The position numbers and the translations under genes were made by a program. DNA of 64,000 bases from Bathymodiolus brooksi. Taxonomy: Eukaryota > Mollusca > Bivalvia > Mytilida > Modiolidae. The stretch is taken from contig OY804582.1 of NCBI GenBank assembly GCA_963680875.1, positions 48,936,646-49,000,645 of the forward strand, given 5' to 3'. The notes under the pieces were generated by a model. It was not told where the DNA came from and ran no database searches. It saw only the letters and a program-made list of their open reading frames with translations. Below, piece by piece: positions 12,520 through 24,700 of this stretch; the first letter of the stretch is position 1; every line of letters begins with the position of its first letter.

Positions 12520-14160
12520 AAGTATCATTTCACGTGTTCAACTATAAAGACAAACAAAACGAAATTGGCCCACTCCAAATAAAAAGGTAATCCCAAAAAA
12601 AGATTAAATATAAAGTATGGGTACTTGAGTATTTTTTATGATGACCAATTCATACATGTGTGGGGCATCCTTTCAACAGAATTCATAACAATATTATTTT
12701 TGTTATCACACTATTAGACTGAATTATGTAGTGTTCTCGTTTTCTGTTGTTTAGGAAAATCAAGAACAATAACAAATAAAACGAATGAAAAAAATGTACA
12801 TGCGTACGTTTTTTGTTGATGTTGACATGTTTTATAAGTCGGCGCATCACTGCCTGTATCAGATATGTAAGGCTAGGAATTCAAAATTGAGGCGAATATG
12901 ATATTTGGTAGTCGGGAGCTCGCTGTACATAGCAGACGATGCATGCATTAGAAATGGAAGTGGCACAATGTGCGCAGACTTGCAATACTTATATCAGTAC
13001 ACTTGTACTGCAAAAAAACGAGTTATGACTTTCCCTCAGCAGGAATCCTGCACAACTCCGTCGATTTCGTTACTCCATCTATGTGGCTCGAAGCAGATTC
13101 TGCCGATGTTTGCCGATTAAATGTAAAACATTCAAAAATCAGCGTTTTGATGAAACCAGCAACTACCTTAATTGGAACCTTATTGAAAATTCAGTTTGAT
13201 TTTTTCTTAAACATATGGTGTACACAATATTTAGAATTAAACCATATGCTTTGTTCAACAGCAATGATAGAACCATTCATTTTTACATCCCACCTAGGAA
13301 AAATGAAAATAATACCTGCTTATCTCCACTCATCTTCGCTAGCCAAGGGTTACGATACGCTTTACTCATCTTCACTCTTGACATCGTTAGACGGATTTCC
13401 GTAATTCCCGCGCACTACCTGCTGGATTTTGACAGTTACGCCCCTTGTAATGATGTCATTTTCAGCCAATCGACGCGAGGATTTCATTCCTTTCGTTTGA
13501 ATGCCCTGAAAATTGACGAGAGATTATAATGTCTCCTCGTACAAACTTTTTGTACGAATAGTGTAGCGGCTAATTGTACAAACTTGTTTACACTATCAAA
13601 ATCGTGCCGGACTGACGATTTTTCGCATTTTTATTTTGTTGACATTTTTTCAACAGAACATGTGCTTTCTGTAAAGCCCGTTCTGATTGGTTGCAACTAC
13701 CACTAGCTGCATGGTGTCTTCAACCTACGCCACCATTTTGAAATATCATATTCAAGGTATGCCAACAAACATTATATTACAGGTGTTTATATAACAATTA
13801 ATGACAGTTACGGGTAAGTAAATTTGGAAATGTGAAATTTATTATATAAGAAAAAATAAAAAAAAATAAGCAAAAAACAATCTAAAAATATAAGAATAAG
13901 TCTGTTAAAATTTGACAACTTGAAAAAAAAAAATTAAACTTTTGTAAAAATTAATATATAAAATTAAATTAAGCAAAAATCTGTAAATAAAAAAGATGAA
14001 AATAAATAATTTTAGAATAATTTAAATAAACAATCTTTCTAAAATGTATGAATTTAAAATATTATATGATACTCATGCAATTAAGCAATTTTCTTAAAAG
14101 TATTTAGTAAAATTTATTTATAAATTTAGAATTATCATAATTTTGAAGAGTATTTTTTAA
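12520..14160. other. AT-rich intergenic DNA, no gene recognised
   Basis: Open frames at 12905-13120, 12970-13404 and 13215-13529 overlap each other in different frames and match no family I know. A small palindrome (TCGTACAAA/TTTGTACGA) sits at 13535-13556. From 13840 the sequence is close to pure A/T. Confidence 0.45.
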
Positions 14161-14163
14161 TTG

Positions 14164-14265
14164 CTCACTCCAAGCTAATTAATCATAAGCTAATTCAGTT
14201 CACTCCAAGCTAATTATTTATAAGATAATTAATTTTACTCCAAGATAATTAATCATAAGATCAGT
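14164..14265. repeat. About 34-bp tandem repeat, 3 copies
   Basis: CACTCCAAGCTAATTAATCA-like units recur three times with small changes (GCTAATT or GATAATT). Confidence 0.65.
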
Positions 14266-14326
14266 CACTTTCATATTGATGTGATTGGGGATAATATTTG
14301 ATTACAGTAATTAATGAATAATATCT

Positions 14327-14490
14327 GTGCCTATAACATCTTTAATTTATTTTCATGAAGTATGATAAAAAATAAATATATGTGCTTATAATATCCTAAT
14401 TTATTTTCATGAAGTATGATAAAAATAAATATATATGCTTATAATATCCTATTTTATTTTCATAATGATGGATGTTAAATTATATGTGGT
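14327..14490. repeat. 53-55-bp tandem repeat, about 3 copies, later split by insertions
   Basis: Units contain GTGCTTATAATATCCTAATT followed by TTATTTTCATGAAGTATGAT. Further pieces of the same unit occur at 15349-15390 and 20025-20075. The 14497-15348 and 15391-20024 elements therefore both inserted into this one array. Confidence 0.7.
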
Positions 14491-14496
14491 TATAAT

Positions 14497-15348
14497 GGTA
14501 GCATCCCAAATTGCCGATTCCCAGTTTGCCGAATCCCAAAATGCCAGTCCAATTAGCCGATTCCCAAATTGCCGACATATGAAAAATATTGTTATTGCAA
14601 GTAGAATAATGCTTCTAATTTATGAAGGAAATTGTAAATAATTAAATAAATATTTCTTTTAAATGGTCCGACATAGCAGGGAGTTTAGATTATAGCATTC
14701 GAGCTCAAAAGGATATACGGTGGATTAGTCCTCCAGACAACCATGATTTCTGTCAAGATGAATGATGCCAAGAAATAATTTCAAAACATATGCTCTGTGA
14801 ATAATAACTAGCATAAACATGAGAGAATACACATTTTTTGTTTAGTAAATACGCCCCAAATTTGTTTGGAGTTAATTAATTGCCGATCATTTATTAAAAT
14901 CTACCATAATCACCTAGCTTGGATAGTGTGGCTATAGTTCTAGTTCATTTTTAGATTACCGAAATCATCAATCAGTTCTAAATAATTTGCTATCTGACGA
15001 CAATTTTCGGCATTTTTTTTCTTTCTTACTTAGTAAAACACTAAAAAAAAACATTTACTAATTTGTAGTTTTTTTTCCATTGTTCTTCAATAGTTTGAGT
15101 AATGAGTATCGGCATCTCCTATTCAACAATCAGTATTCATTTGATTATGGTTTTTCTAATTAAAATTGCGCGAAAAATTACTGCTTTCAATAAAATATGT
15201 ACACATCATCAATATTTTCTTTTTAAATAAAAAATAATATGATGAAATTTTGTCATTTTTAACCAAAGTCGGCAATATGGGATTCGGCAAAATGGAATCG
15301 GCAATATGGTATTCGACAATCTGGGATTCGGCAATCTGGTACTAATTC
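14497..15348. mobile_element. 852-bp element with subrepeat-built inverted termini
   Basis: Both ends consist of several tandem ATTGCCGAATCCC-type 13-mers in opposite orientation (about 14505-14575 and 15270-15342). GTTATAAT occurs at 14489-14496 and 15349-15356 as a candidate 8-bp target duplication. The interior is AT-rich with no transposase. An 8-bp duplication would suit a hAT relative, but the very ends are not well conserved, so the superfamily is open. Confidence 0.7.
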
Positions 15349-16319
15349 GTTATAATATCCTAATTATTTTTATAAAGTTTGATATTAAATCACGGCTGCC
15401 TATCTCCAATTCACAACATTCGGCTGTGAAAAAGAAAACGTGAGAGGTATATCCGGTTGTGATTAAAAGGAAAGCAACTCGCCGCTTCAGAAGTTGATAG
15501 TTTTCTTTTCATAATAACCTTTTTTCTCGAAAAAGGAGAATGTGATCAGCTGTGATATATATTAAAGTTTATGAAACAGCCAATTGCATTTCTATATTCC
15601 GTAAAACTTGAGCAGCATTTAATTTTCAGTACGTAAAAAGGTTTTTTTTTTAGTTTTGTTCACAACACTGAGGTCGTTCAAAGACATGTTGACGATAAGA
15701 TATGCATTTTTTAATGATATTTGCAACAGACATACCTCATTTTAAGTGTACATTTCACAAACAATTCATTCATTTACATACGTTTGATTATTTTCTCAGG
15801 AGTGAAATGTTTTTTGAAGAATTGACGCTTGAGGGGACCGGGTTGTGATTAGAGGGATCGTATGTGATTTAGGGGAATTTTAGCTAACTAGTTTTCATGT
15901 TGGTAAATTTCTCCAGTAACGCTCCATTTTACAGAATCGTAATGCTTTAATAAATGAAAACAAGTTTTCTAAATCATTTTTGTTCTATCATACACAGTCT
16001 TAATTCTGAGGTATGTGTTGATTATGATTTACAGAGACCATTTCTTTGATACAATGGAGAGGGTAAGAACAGCTAAGGAAGAAAAACATTATTTCCCTAA
16101 AGCATCGAATCAGCCGGCGATGGTTTCAAGATTTCAAGATTTATTTGAAAACACTCAGACACATATACAAGTGTAACAAGAGGTCATCTTTTAAATAATA
16201 TATACATTCAAGACATGACAGAATGAACATACGATGAAAAATAATAAATCTGACATTAAATATAATATAAAGTTACAACATGATACAGGCAGTTACATAT
16301 AATCAGAGTAAGGCAGCAG

Positions 16320-16590
16320 CTTTTCTAATAAAAATTGATAATCGCTTATAAAGTTCTGCATTGCAAATAGAAAGAAGAACTTCAAATTTGGCATGATTAG
16401 GGTAAGCTCGATAATAATTTGGCAAATACTTATTTCTAAGGGTGATAATGTTTTCATTTTAACAAACTAATAAAAAATGATATTCGTCTCCTATAATTTC
16501 TTTGCATAAATGGCAAATACGCTCTTCTCGAGGTATATTATACCAACGACCAGTTTCTATAGGTAACTGGTAGAGCAACCTATTAGACTC
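16320..16590 (-). pseudogene. LINE ORF2 C-terminal fragment
   Basis: On the minus strand from about 16590 the translation reads PIETGRWYNIPREERICHLC, continuing KEIIGDEYHFLLVC. This is the C-x2-C...H...C finger of bivalve-type LINE C-termini, then after one stop LRNKYLPNYYRAYPN. It is the same general family style as 10432-10510. It lies inside the long-inverted-repeat element, so it is either cargo or a later insertion. No RT part is visible. Confidence 0.75.
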
Positions 16591-18212
16591 CGATATGGAT
16601 ATAAAATAAATGAGGCAATGCTTTTACCATCCAAAAGACTTGGGATAGAACTAGGCGAATAATTTGAAGACTGTGTACACATATATACTTTTCTTTGTCT
16701 TTTGTCATTATGTTCATATTCAAAATATAATGATGACACACATAATATATTTATCTGTTTCCTAGTTTACCATGGAACACATGTTCTTTACACGCTTTTG
16801 CATATTAGAATCACTAGTAACTGGCTCGAGTACACCACAAGTACTATGGTTTTGATCCGTTTTGTAAATGTACGCACCCAAATTGACATACTTTCCAACC
16901 AATGATACAGGAGAAAGATCGTATTATTAAATTTAAGTGTGGTATTCAAATATTTCGGTGTTGCCTCTGTCTCGTATATAATCTATATAATATTTGTTAA
17001 ACTGAAATATTGGATAATCACATCAAAATTTGAAGGATTATATAATGCTGGAGTATTTTAGTCTGAGTTTTATTTCAAAATATAAAACAAGTTTGGTTGC
17101 GATCCAGAGAATCTGTTTCATGCCCATTTGAACAAAAAAAATCACCCTCAATGTTATTCTTTCCTTTTTATTTCAAATGCTCCTTTTTCAAAGTATAACA
17201 AATATTAAAAACATAAAAGTAAAACATGATTGGTAGAAAAATTAAAAACAATTACCTATCTGCTAAAAAATACAAAAGAAACAACAAAAATAGTTCGCAA
17301 TTAACAGTGTTCATGTAAAAATAATGAAAAAAACATGGAAAAAGAAAAAGAGCCTAAATTAATATTAAAGTTCGTCACTCTGTCTGTTTGTTTTTTCTGT
17401 GTCTTTTATAGATGATTCATAGTTAAATTATTGTCCACAATCCTCACAAACATGGGTGTTGTTGGAGTGTTGTCCGCGAGAATGAACCTTTCGTGCTCTT
17501 TTGGTAGTAAATTCTGCCTCGCACTGGAAGCAGCAGAATTTTCTTTGTTTTTTGTTAGAACATCGGTTTTTTTTCGAAATTTCGTTGTTTTAATTAAGCT
17601 ATGTAAGGAATATTTTTATTTTTTTAACAGGCTATACGATATAACCTGGTTTTGGGTAGTTTACGCTAGCGGTTTATGAATAGGGTAAGCTGTTCCAAAC
17701 CAGGTTATATTTCATAACCTGTTCAAAAATTGAAAATATTCCTTATAATTTAATTTCTCAAACAAAATTTAATCATTCCTTGATTCAAATAAAGATTATT
17801 TCGTGGGACTATTTGAATTTGTCGTTGGCGACGTCACAATATCAAAATAGGTTATACTGTATAACCTGAGTTGCTCAAGGCAGATCAACCAATCAGATTG
17901 CAGTTAATTCATCATATAAAATTATTCATAAAGAAAGACATGTATTCGAATCCCCTATATTAAATGCCGGTAATAACAACATTACCGAACACAGAGGTGT
18001 TAGTCTGAAGGGAAAGACAAGAACCATCTTAAACAAAGTGATAAATCCATAATTCACAACCAGAAAACAGGGGAAACTGTAATGTCCCTGACTTGGTACT
18101 AGCATTTTCAAGTAAATGGTGAATTGAATCGGATTTTACGATGCCAATTTTCCAGTGTTGCCAAATCGTATGAATTTTAAGCCAAAATCATTCCCCTAAA
18201 TGAGGTCCAACC

Positions 18213-19505
18213 TATAATCCGACAGTCCGATAGTCCGACCGTCCGATAGTCCGACGGTCCGACAGTCCGATAGTCCGACGGTCCGATAGTCCGACAGTCC
18301 GATAGTCCGACAAATGCTTTATTTCTTTGAAAGTTAACACAATAACATGTGTAATATGGGGCCAGAAACCGAACCGTTTACTCACCAAAGAAAGGTTCAG
18401 AACATCGGAAACACGATATCAGACAATCGTAACTACTCGGCCATTCTCGCTACCCTACAAATAACCTCGTATGCATTAGGCGTATAAATCGCACTACTTT
18501 TCACATGTCAGTTACATGAAAATTTGATAAAGTTATATTTTAAGCAATTTTCTATATTTCAGTTATTTTCATGGATAAAAGTTAAAGTTTTAATTAGTTC
18601 TGCATGATTAGATTTTACTTGGTATGTCTTCCATATTTGATTTTCGTGGACTATATTTTTGTGCGGCTTAACTTAGCTTAACTTCCGGCAAACAATTTAA
18701 GAAGAATTTCTACTATCTACGTACGAGGTTATTTGCAGGGTAGCGAGAATGGCCGAGTAGTTACGATTGGATATCAGACGGACAAACAATTGGCAGGGCC
18801 ACACAAGAACTCAAAAAACACATATATGAACAACACGGACTCCATAAAAACCTGGATCCAGTCGTGATGAACCGGTAGTGTAAGTATCCCGTATATTTTT
18901 TAGTAGCGACTACTTCAGGCTTTATTCAAGTAGCGTGTAGCCGAGTCCAGCCAAGAAAAGTCACTATTGAAAAGAAAGATGAAATAAATGAATACAAATA
19001 AAAAAAATACAAAATAAAAAAAGAAAAGACAAAAAGAAGAGCGTACCAGTTTTCCCCGCCCTTTATCATGGAATATCTATGTTAAAAAGCAATGTCGACA
19101 CATCAATATAGCTGGATACAATAAAGTGTGCGAATTGATTGATTGATTGATTGCTTAAGGTCCAGCAAGCAATATTTCAGTCATATTCAGGATGAGAAAA
19201 GTTTGTAAACAAAAAATCAGAACGAGGGGACTCTGGAATGGGTCAACATGGGCAACGACTTAACACGGGAACTTGTTTTTCTGTCTCTTCCGACCACAAG
19301 TTGGTCCTATTTATATTCCCCGGGATTCCGACGGGTGACCCTGCTATAGTCGCCTTCTACGACAAGCGCATATAAGTTACGATTGAAGGAATATTCCCTA
19401 AGTGACCCCTTATATCACGGAAAGAAACAGCATCGGAATATGACAAAATAAACAACTGTGCCATCGGACTATCGGACTGTCGGACTATCAGACTGTCGGA
19501 TTATA
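18213..19505. mobile_element. 1.3-kb nested element with CCGATAGTCCGAC-repeat termini
   Basis: The left end is TATAATCCGACAGTC followed by a 100-bp run of GTCCGATAGTCCGAC-type repeats (18213-18310). The right end (19461-19505) is the inverted form, ending GTCGGATTATA. The two ends together make an inverted terminal repeat. The interior carries a further nested element (18424-18769) and a (GATT)n tract at 19136-19152 that may be a LINE-type tail. No transposase is seen. Confidence 0.65.
18424..18769. mobile_element. 346-bp MITE with about 55-bp inverted ends and 9-bp target duplication
   Basis: The left end CAATCGTAACTACTCGGCCA is mirrored at the right end over about 55 bp with few mismatches. 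GATATCAGA at 18415-18423 and 18770-18778 flanks it. Long inverted repeats plus a 9-bp duplication are the pattern of Mutator-like non-autonomous elements. It is innermost in a three-level nest. Confidence 0.78.
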
Positions 19506-20306
19506 GCTACGCCCCCCCCCCCCCCTAAATCACATCCGATCCCTTAAATCCCAACCCGGTCCCCTCAAGCGTCAATTTTTCAAAAACATTTCACTCCTGA
19601 GAAAATAATCAAACGTATGTAGATGAATTAATTGTTTGTGAAATGTACACTTAAAATGAGGTATGTCTGTTGCAAATATCATTAAAAATGCATATCTTAT
19701 TGTCATAATGTCTTTGAACGACCTCAGTGTTGTGAACAAAACTAAAAAAAGACCCCTTTTTTCCGTACTGAAAATTAGATGGTGCTAAAGTTATACGGAA
19801 TATAGAAATGAAATTGGCTGTTTCACAAACTTTAATATCTACCACAGCTGATGACATTCTCCTTTTTTCAGAAAAAAGGTTATTATGATAAGAAAACTAT
19901 CAATTTCTAGGAGTACCTACCTTCTGAAGCGGCGTGTTTCTTTCCTTTTAATCACAACCGGATATACCTCTCACGTTTTATTTTTCACAACCGAATGTTG
20001 TGATTTTGGAGATAGGCAGCCGTGTAAATATATGTGCTGATATACTGATTTTGTGTTTGTTATTTCCATAAAATATGATTTTAAATACTTATTTCCTACT
20101 TAGTTTATTCACTCAATACTCACACAAAAACAAGACTACCGTTCATTAAAAATTAATTGTGGACTTGGAGTACATTAGTGTAAACACTATTTATTGAATA
20201 AATTGCATGAGTTATAACAATTGTACATACGTAGGGATCAGAAAACAAGTGACGCAGCATTGACATCTCCCCCGATTTTACACTAAGTAAACATAACAAT
20301 TAACCT

Positions 20307-20376
20307 ATTCAACCTATGCCAACAATCTTTTTTACCTTTTTATATATATTTTTTAAAATGTTGGCATAGGTTGAAT
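20307..20376. repeat. 70-bp near-perfect hairpin
   Basis: ATTCAACCTATGCCAACA at 20307 is the reverse complement of TGTTGGCATAGGTTGAAT ending at 20376, with an AT-rich spacer. It is probably a miniature element. 20377-21193 shows nothing else that I can name. Confidence 0.65.
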
Positions 20377-21193
20377 GAACCCCCTAATGATATGTGATGT
20401 TTTAACCATTTTATTGACTGCCGATAAGTACTGGTTTACTCGGTTAAATGGACTAATTGATATGTGTATTCCAATATAATTTGTGGAGTATTCAAATGTA
20501 TGTGAGTGTTCATCCCACACTATTCCTGAGCGGGACGGCGGTGCTCCTGCCATAGGAGTGAGATACAGAATATGTAACATTTATAAATATGATACAGTTT
20601 CGAATAAATATTAATAAAACAAGTTCACTATTTTCATCATTTATAGAAGAACATATTTTTTCATATTATATTCAGCATCATAATATAATAAACAAAATAT
20701 TTCGAAATTGATCAATGCATATCAGGATAAATTACTGTTATCTACGAAACTATACAAAGGCCCTTTCTTTAAGGTGAAGGACAGCTTACTTTCGATTTCG
20801 TCTTCAAAAGATCAAGTCTTGATAGATGGTTTATTGTTTGTTATTTTCCGTTATGGTGACTTGGTAATATAATTACACTATTTTGAAATAGTATATATTT
20901 TAATATAGTAACGTTGCCCACAAGAGATCTTCGATAATCTCAGTATTAACACAATATTCATTGACATTGGAGTGTAAAATACGTGAAACTCCCCTTCTCA
21001 GAATTTTTTTTCTTTAGACGATCCGGCCCAAATTGAAAATCGCTCAGAAATTTAAATGAATTTCATTCTTTTGTTCAGTATGTGCATTATCAATTTATTT
21101 GAAAAATATACAGGTACTGTTCTACCATACTATTAACGTTCATCCTACCTAGCTGCGGAACCGTAGCCCTTTAATTTATGGTCCTTTTTTTTT

Positions 21194-21448
21194 GGCGGAC
21201 TATAGGGCTACAAATTTCACCCTATCAAAAATCTGCGGAACTGTGACCAAGAAGTTGTCCCACCTTTCAACAGTAATTTTGTAAATATGAAAAGCGATAG
21301 ATAAATATGTAGCGAAACGACTTATCCACATGACGCCGCTCTCGCAAAGCGTTTTGTTGTGAAAATTACTGTTGAAAGGTGCGACGAATTCTTGGTCACA
21401 GTTCCACAAATTTTTGATAGGGTGAAATCTGTAGCCCTATAGTCCGCC
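21194..21448. mobile_element. 255-bp palindromic element just upstream of TBCK
   Basis: Arms 21194-21280 and 21361-21448 are inverted copies (about 87 bp, few mismatches), beginning GGCGGACTATAGGGCTACA and ending in ACAGTAATTTT. The loop is about 80 bp. It ends 123 bp before the TBCK ATG, so it may lie in the promoter or the 5' UTR. I see no other promoter element there that can be called with confidence. Confidence 0.8.
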
Positions 21449-21571
21449 ATTGTTTTATGTATCAAATGCATTAATTCAATGCATTGCGTTAGATTTGAGC
21501 TATGACATGTGTAGAAAGATTTGAAGATATACGTTGACGTTCGAGGTTGTATATTTTTAGATTGCCACGCA

Positions 21572-21764
21572 ATGTCAGAGTTAGGGAAAGCAGAGTTTGG
21601 TGTCACTACATTCTTTGCCAGAAGTCATCCAAATGACAAATGTGGATCTAATGGACTGCCGTTAACACCTAATTCTATCAAAATATTAGGAAAGTTTCAA
21701 ACCCTGACCACATTACATCACCCAAGATTGTGTAAATATATAGATATCAACAAAGGCAGGCATG
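21572..21764 (+). CDS. TBCK: TBCK exon 1 (coding, start codon)
   Basis: Encodes residues 1-64 plus one base. The ATG at 21572 is chosen because [17 protein letters not shown] lines up with the start of vertebrate TBCK, including the G-x-x-TFFA pattern. An upstream in-frame ATG at 21521 would add 17 residues with no family support. The donor is CATG|GTAAGAA. Confidence 0.93.
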
Positions 21765-24700
21765 GTAAGAATTATTTTAGTGTTTAAGCAAAGGGAATGT
21801 ACCTTTCTTCTGTACATTAGTACAGTCTTCATGCTAACCCACTTGCCTAAAGCACGGACAACTAAAACTGGATTTGGACAAGTGAAAATTAAGAAAGAAT
21901 TTGTTTCAATAAATAAAACATTTTTCTAAATTTGGCTTTCGGGCAAGTAAGTAAAAAAAATTAAGGCAACTTTGTTAGTATTGGTACAAAACAACTCAGC
22001 CAAAAAGACAATCATACTGTTTACAAACTAACAAAACAACTCTGACGTCTATTAAGTAAACTTGGAAACAGTTCAAATATTTCCAAGTTTAAAAACAGGT
22101 CGGCCAGAGTATAGTAGAATATAAACTGGCATAAGAAATGTATATAGTTGAGTAGAGGCAGAAAAATGAGCCATTTATAACTACAAGGGAAAAATGAAAC
22201 ATTAAGGACAATATTTTGATATATACAGGGCTCTACAATTCATACCAATCCCCACTAGCTCTGGCTAGGAAGGAAACATTTTTTACTCGCCAACAAAAGA
22301 ATGTTATTTGCCAGGTTAACAAAGATACCAATTCGTACTATGCAACTTCAATATGTATTTATTCGTGGATAATTATTAATGCTCTGAATGAGACAGAAGA
22401 TGCTTAGTTAAGGAATGGGCTTTTGCTGATACCATACTGAAACATGTTTCAGACTTTTATTTAATAAACAAGACTTTCACGTTTAAACTTTTTATTTCCG
22501 TTAACAAATTCGGTTTTGCTGGTAATATCTGGGTCTGCCTTTCTGCAAACATCACAATACATAGTGTTGTTACTGGAATCATAAATGAGCCACAAAAGCT
22601 CCAGACTTCCAGACCTCGTGAAATTTATGCATTTCAGCTTTAGAACCCGAACCTTCATCACTATTTTCCCTTCATACTTCCGTTGATGTTGCATCAGATA
22701 TGCCAACTTCATGATCTGTTGATTCAACCAGTTTATTTTTATCAAAATTTTGTATGAAGGTTTTGTTTTTTTGCTCATTGTGGTCACTTGCAAGTGTTAA
22801 AAGTATGTGATTTAAAACATTTATGTCTGAGTCAATTGTGCGCTTTAAAAGACCGGATAATTAACGTCGAAATTTAAATTGAAAAATAAGATCGGTAATT
22901 AAGGGAACGAAAATGTTCTGAAAATATCAACTCGCTATCAATACAGAATTTTTACTCGCATTTTACAAAAGTAAATCACAAATGCGAGTGTTTTGGTTGC
23001 ATTGTAGAGCCCTGATATATCTTTATTTTATCAGGTACATGTACAAGATATTTAATTTATTTATTATTTTTATTAAGAGTTAAATAGTAATGTCCAGTTC
23101 ATTATTTTTTTTTATTACATGTATATTGATTAATGTTTATTAATTTATAAACTTGTGTGTTTCCATTAAGAAATCAATATTAACCAATTCTAGTACTAAT
23201 TTGTATAATAATCAAATAATATTTGAATATAAATAAATCTCATCTGAATTTTAATATTTGTATGTGTAAACTCAGATTATTGTTATATGTGTATCACTGA
23301 TAGGTATTTTATTATATGTAAGATTTATATTTCAGAAAGACTGATTGTCGTTCTAGAATATTACAGAGAAAACTTGCAGAAAATTGCAAAAACAGGAAAA
23401 TATTCTAAGTATGTTTCTTTTATTGGTTCAAATAATCTAGAATATTTTTTCCTTCAATTTATGACTAACACTAAAAGGCAGTACACATGTACCATGGTTA
23501 CAACAAACAGAAGAATCTTATTCTATACACAACTGCATCGGTGACATAATGGTTAGCATGTTCGCCTCGAGTGCGGTAGATCTTGGGTTCGAGCTGCGGT
23601 CAGGTCAAACCAAAGATTATGAAATTGGTGTTTGTTGCTTCTCCGCTAAGCACACAGCTTTAAGGAGAAAGAGCAAATACTGGTTTGCTCAGAATCAGAA
23701 TAATGTGTCCGAGTGGAGCGACATGTCTACACGCGGACTGTTGTTTCCGTGAACTAGCACTATAAAAATCCAAGTCAGCGTGTTGGTCTAGTACAAAGCG
23801 GACCTCATCATCATCTCATTGAAAATTAACTTTTTCTCGCCTTGATATAGCTGAAAAATTGCTGAATTGGCGTTAAACAACAATCACTAACTTATTGCAT
23901 ACAAACAAATTCCTGTTTGTACCTTGGCTCCTTTTCATAAAATTCCTTGCAGAAACGAAAAGATAAATTCATTGAATTGTTAACCAATTTTATTTGAAAA
24001 ATAACAATTTCTAGATCATTTAATTTGTTGAGGAAATATACAAAATTGGACTATTGATGCTGAATATAGAATTTATTGGACGAGGCTGGGGTCAACATGA
24101 TTACATTTAGTGTCTATTAGGTGCGTTCCAAAACGCATATCCTTGTCTTGTCAACTGGATTTTGTAGAAGATTGGTAATATATAATACATTTATGTTGAC
24201 CCCTGACATGACTCCTAAAGGAGCGTTTTTAGATCTCACATGCGGCGACTAGTAAATAACTGATAGAAATTAGGAAGCAACTACAGAGATACATATTAGT
24301 ACCACTTTCACTATAAAAAAAATTATATTCATAGAAATAAATATGCATTTATTCTAAAATTTCATTTTCAGTGTAGAAGATTTACTTACTTTAGCATATG
24401 AAATCCTGGAAGGTTTAGCATATCTGAACAAGAAGTCAATCACACACAGAAATTTATCCAAGTCTAATGTATTATTTGATATAAAGGTAAAAGTACTATT
24501 TTTTTTTTAGCTCAGCTGGACCAAATGTCCATGTCATGTATTGTAAACACTTTGTTTACATCATGTACATTCATTAGCTTTTCACAATTCAGTTTTTCTC
24601 AACATTTTATATGATTTTCATTTTATTTGGATCTTCAACATGGCTGCTAGCCCAATTATGCTTTCTGATCGGCTGAACAAAAATTAAAAAATGCAGAAAT

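Larger units (their letters stand above)
15391..20024. mobile_element. 4.6-kb element with about 500-bp terminal inverted repeats
   Basis: The arm 15391-15875 is a diverged reverse complement of 19521-20024. Both start CACGGCTGCCTATCTCCAA and end in a TAAATCACAT-type tract next to G/C runs. TAAAT flanks the element at 15386-15390 and 20025-20029, a candidate 5-bp target duplication. The 3.6-kb interior contains a LINE 3' fragment and nested elements, but I find no transposase, integrase or polymerase. It resembles long-TIR fold-back elements. Whether it belongs to a known superfamily cannot be settled by eye. Confidence 0.78.

Noticed and set aside
12905..13529. Three overlapping + frames of 71-144 codons
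   Set aside because: Different frames over one stretch, no domain recognised, and no splice or family support.
23533..23606. Functional tRNA gene
   Set aside because: Box B is present, but no cloverleaf with paired acceptor stem can be drawn, and the SINE body follows directly.
23549..23752. 67-codon open frame
   Set aside because: Lies within a tRNA-derived SINE and starts inside its tRNA-like head.
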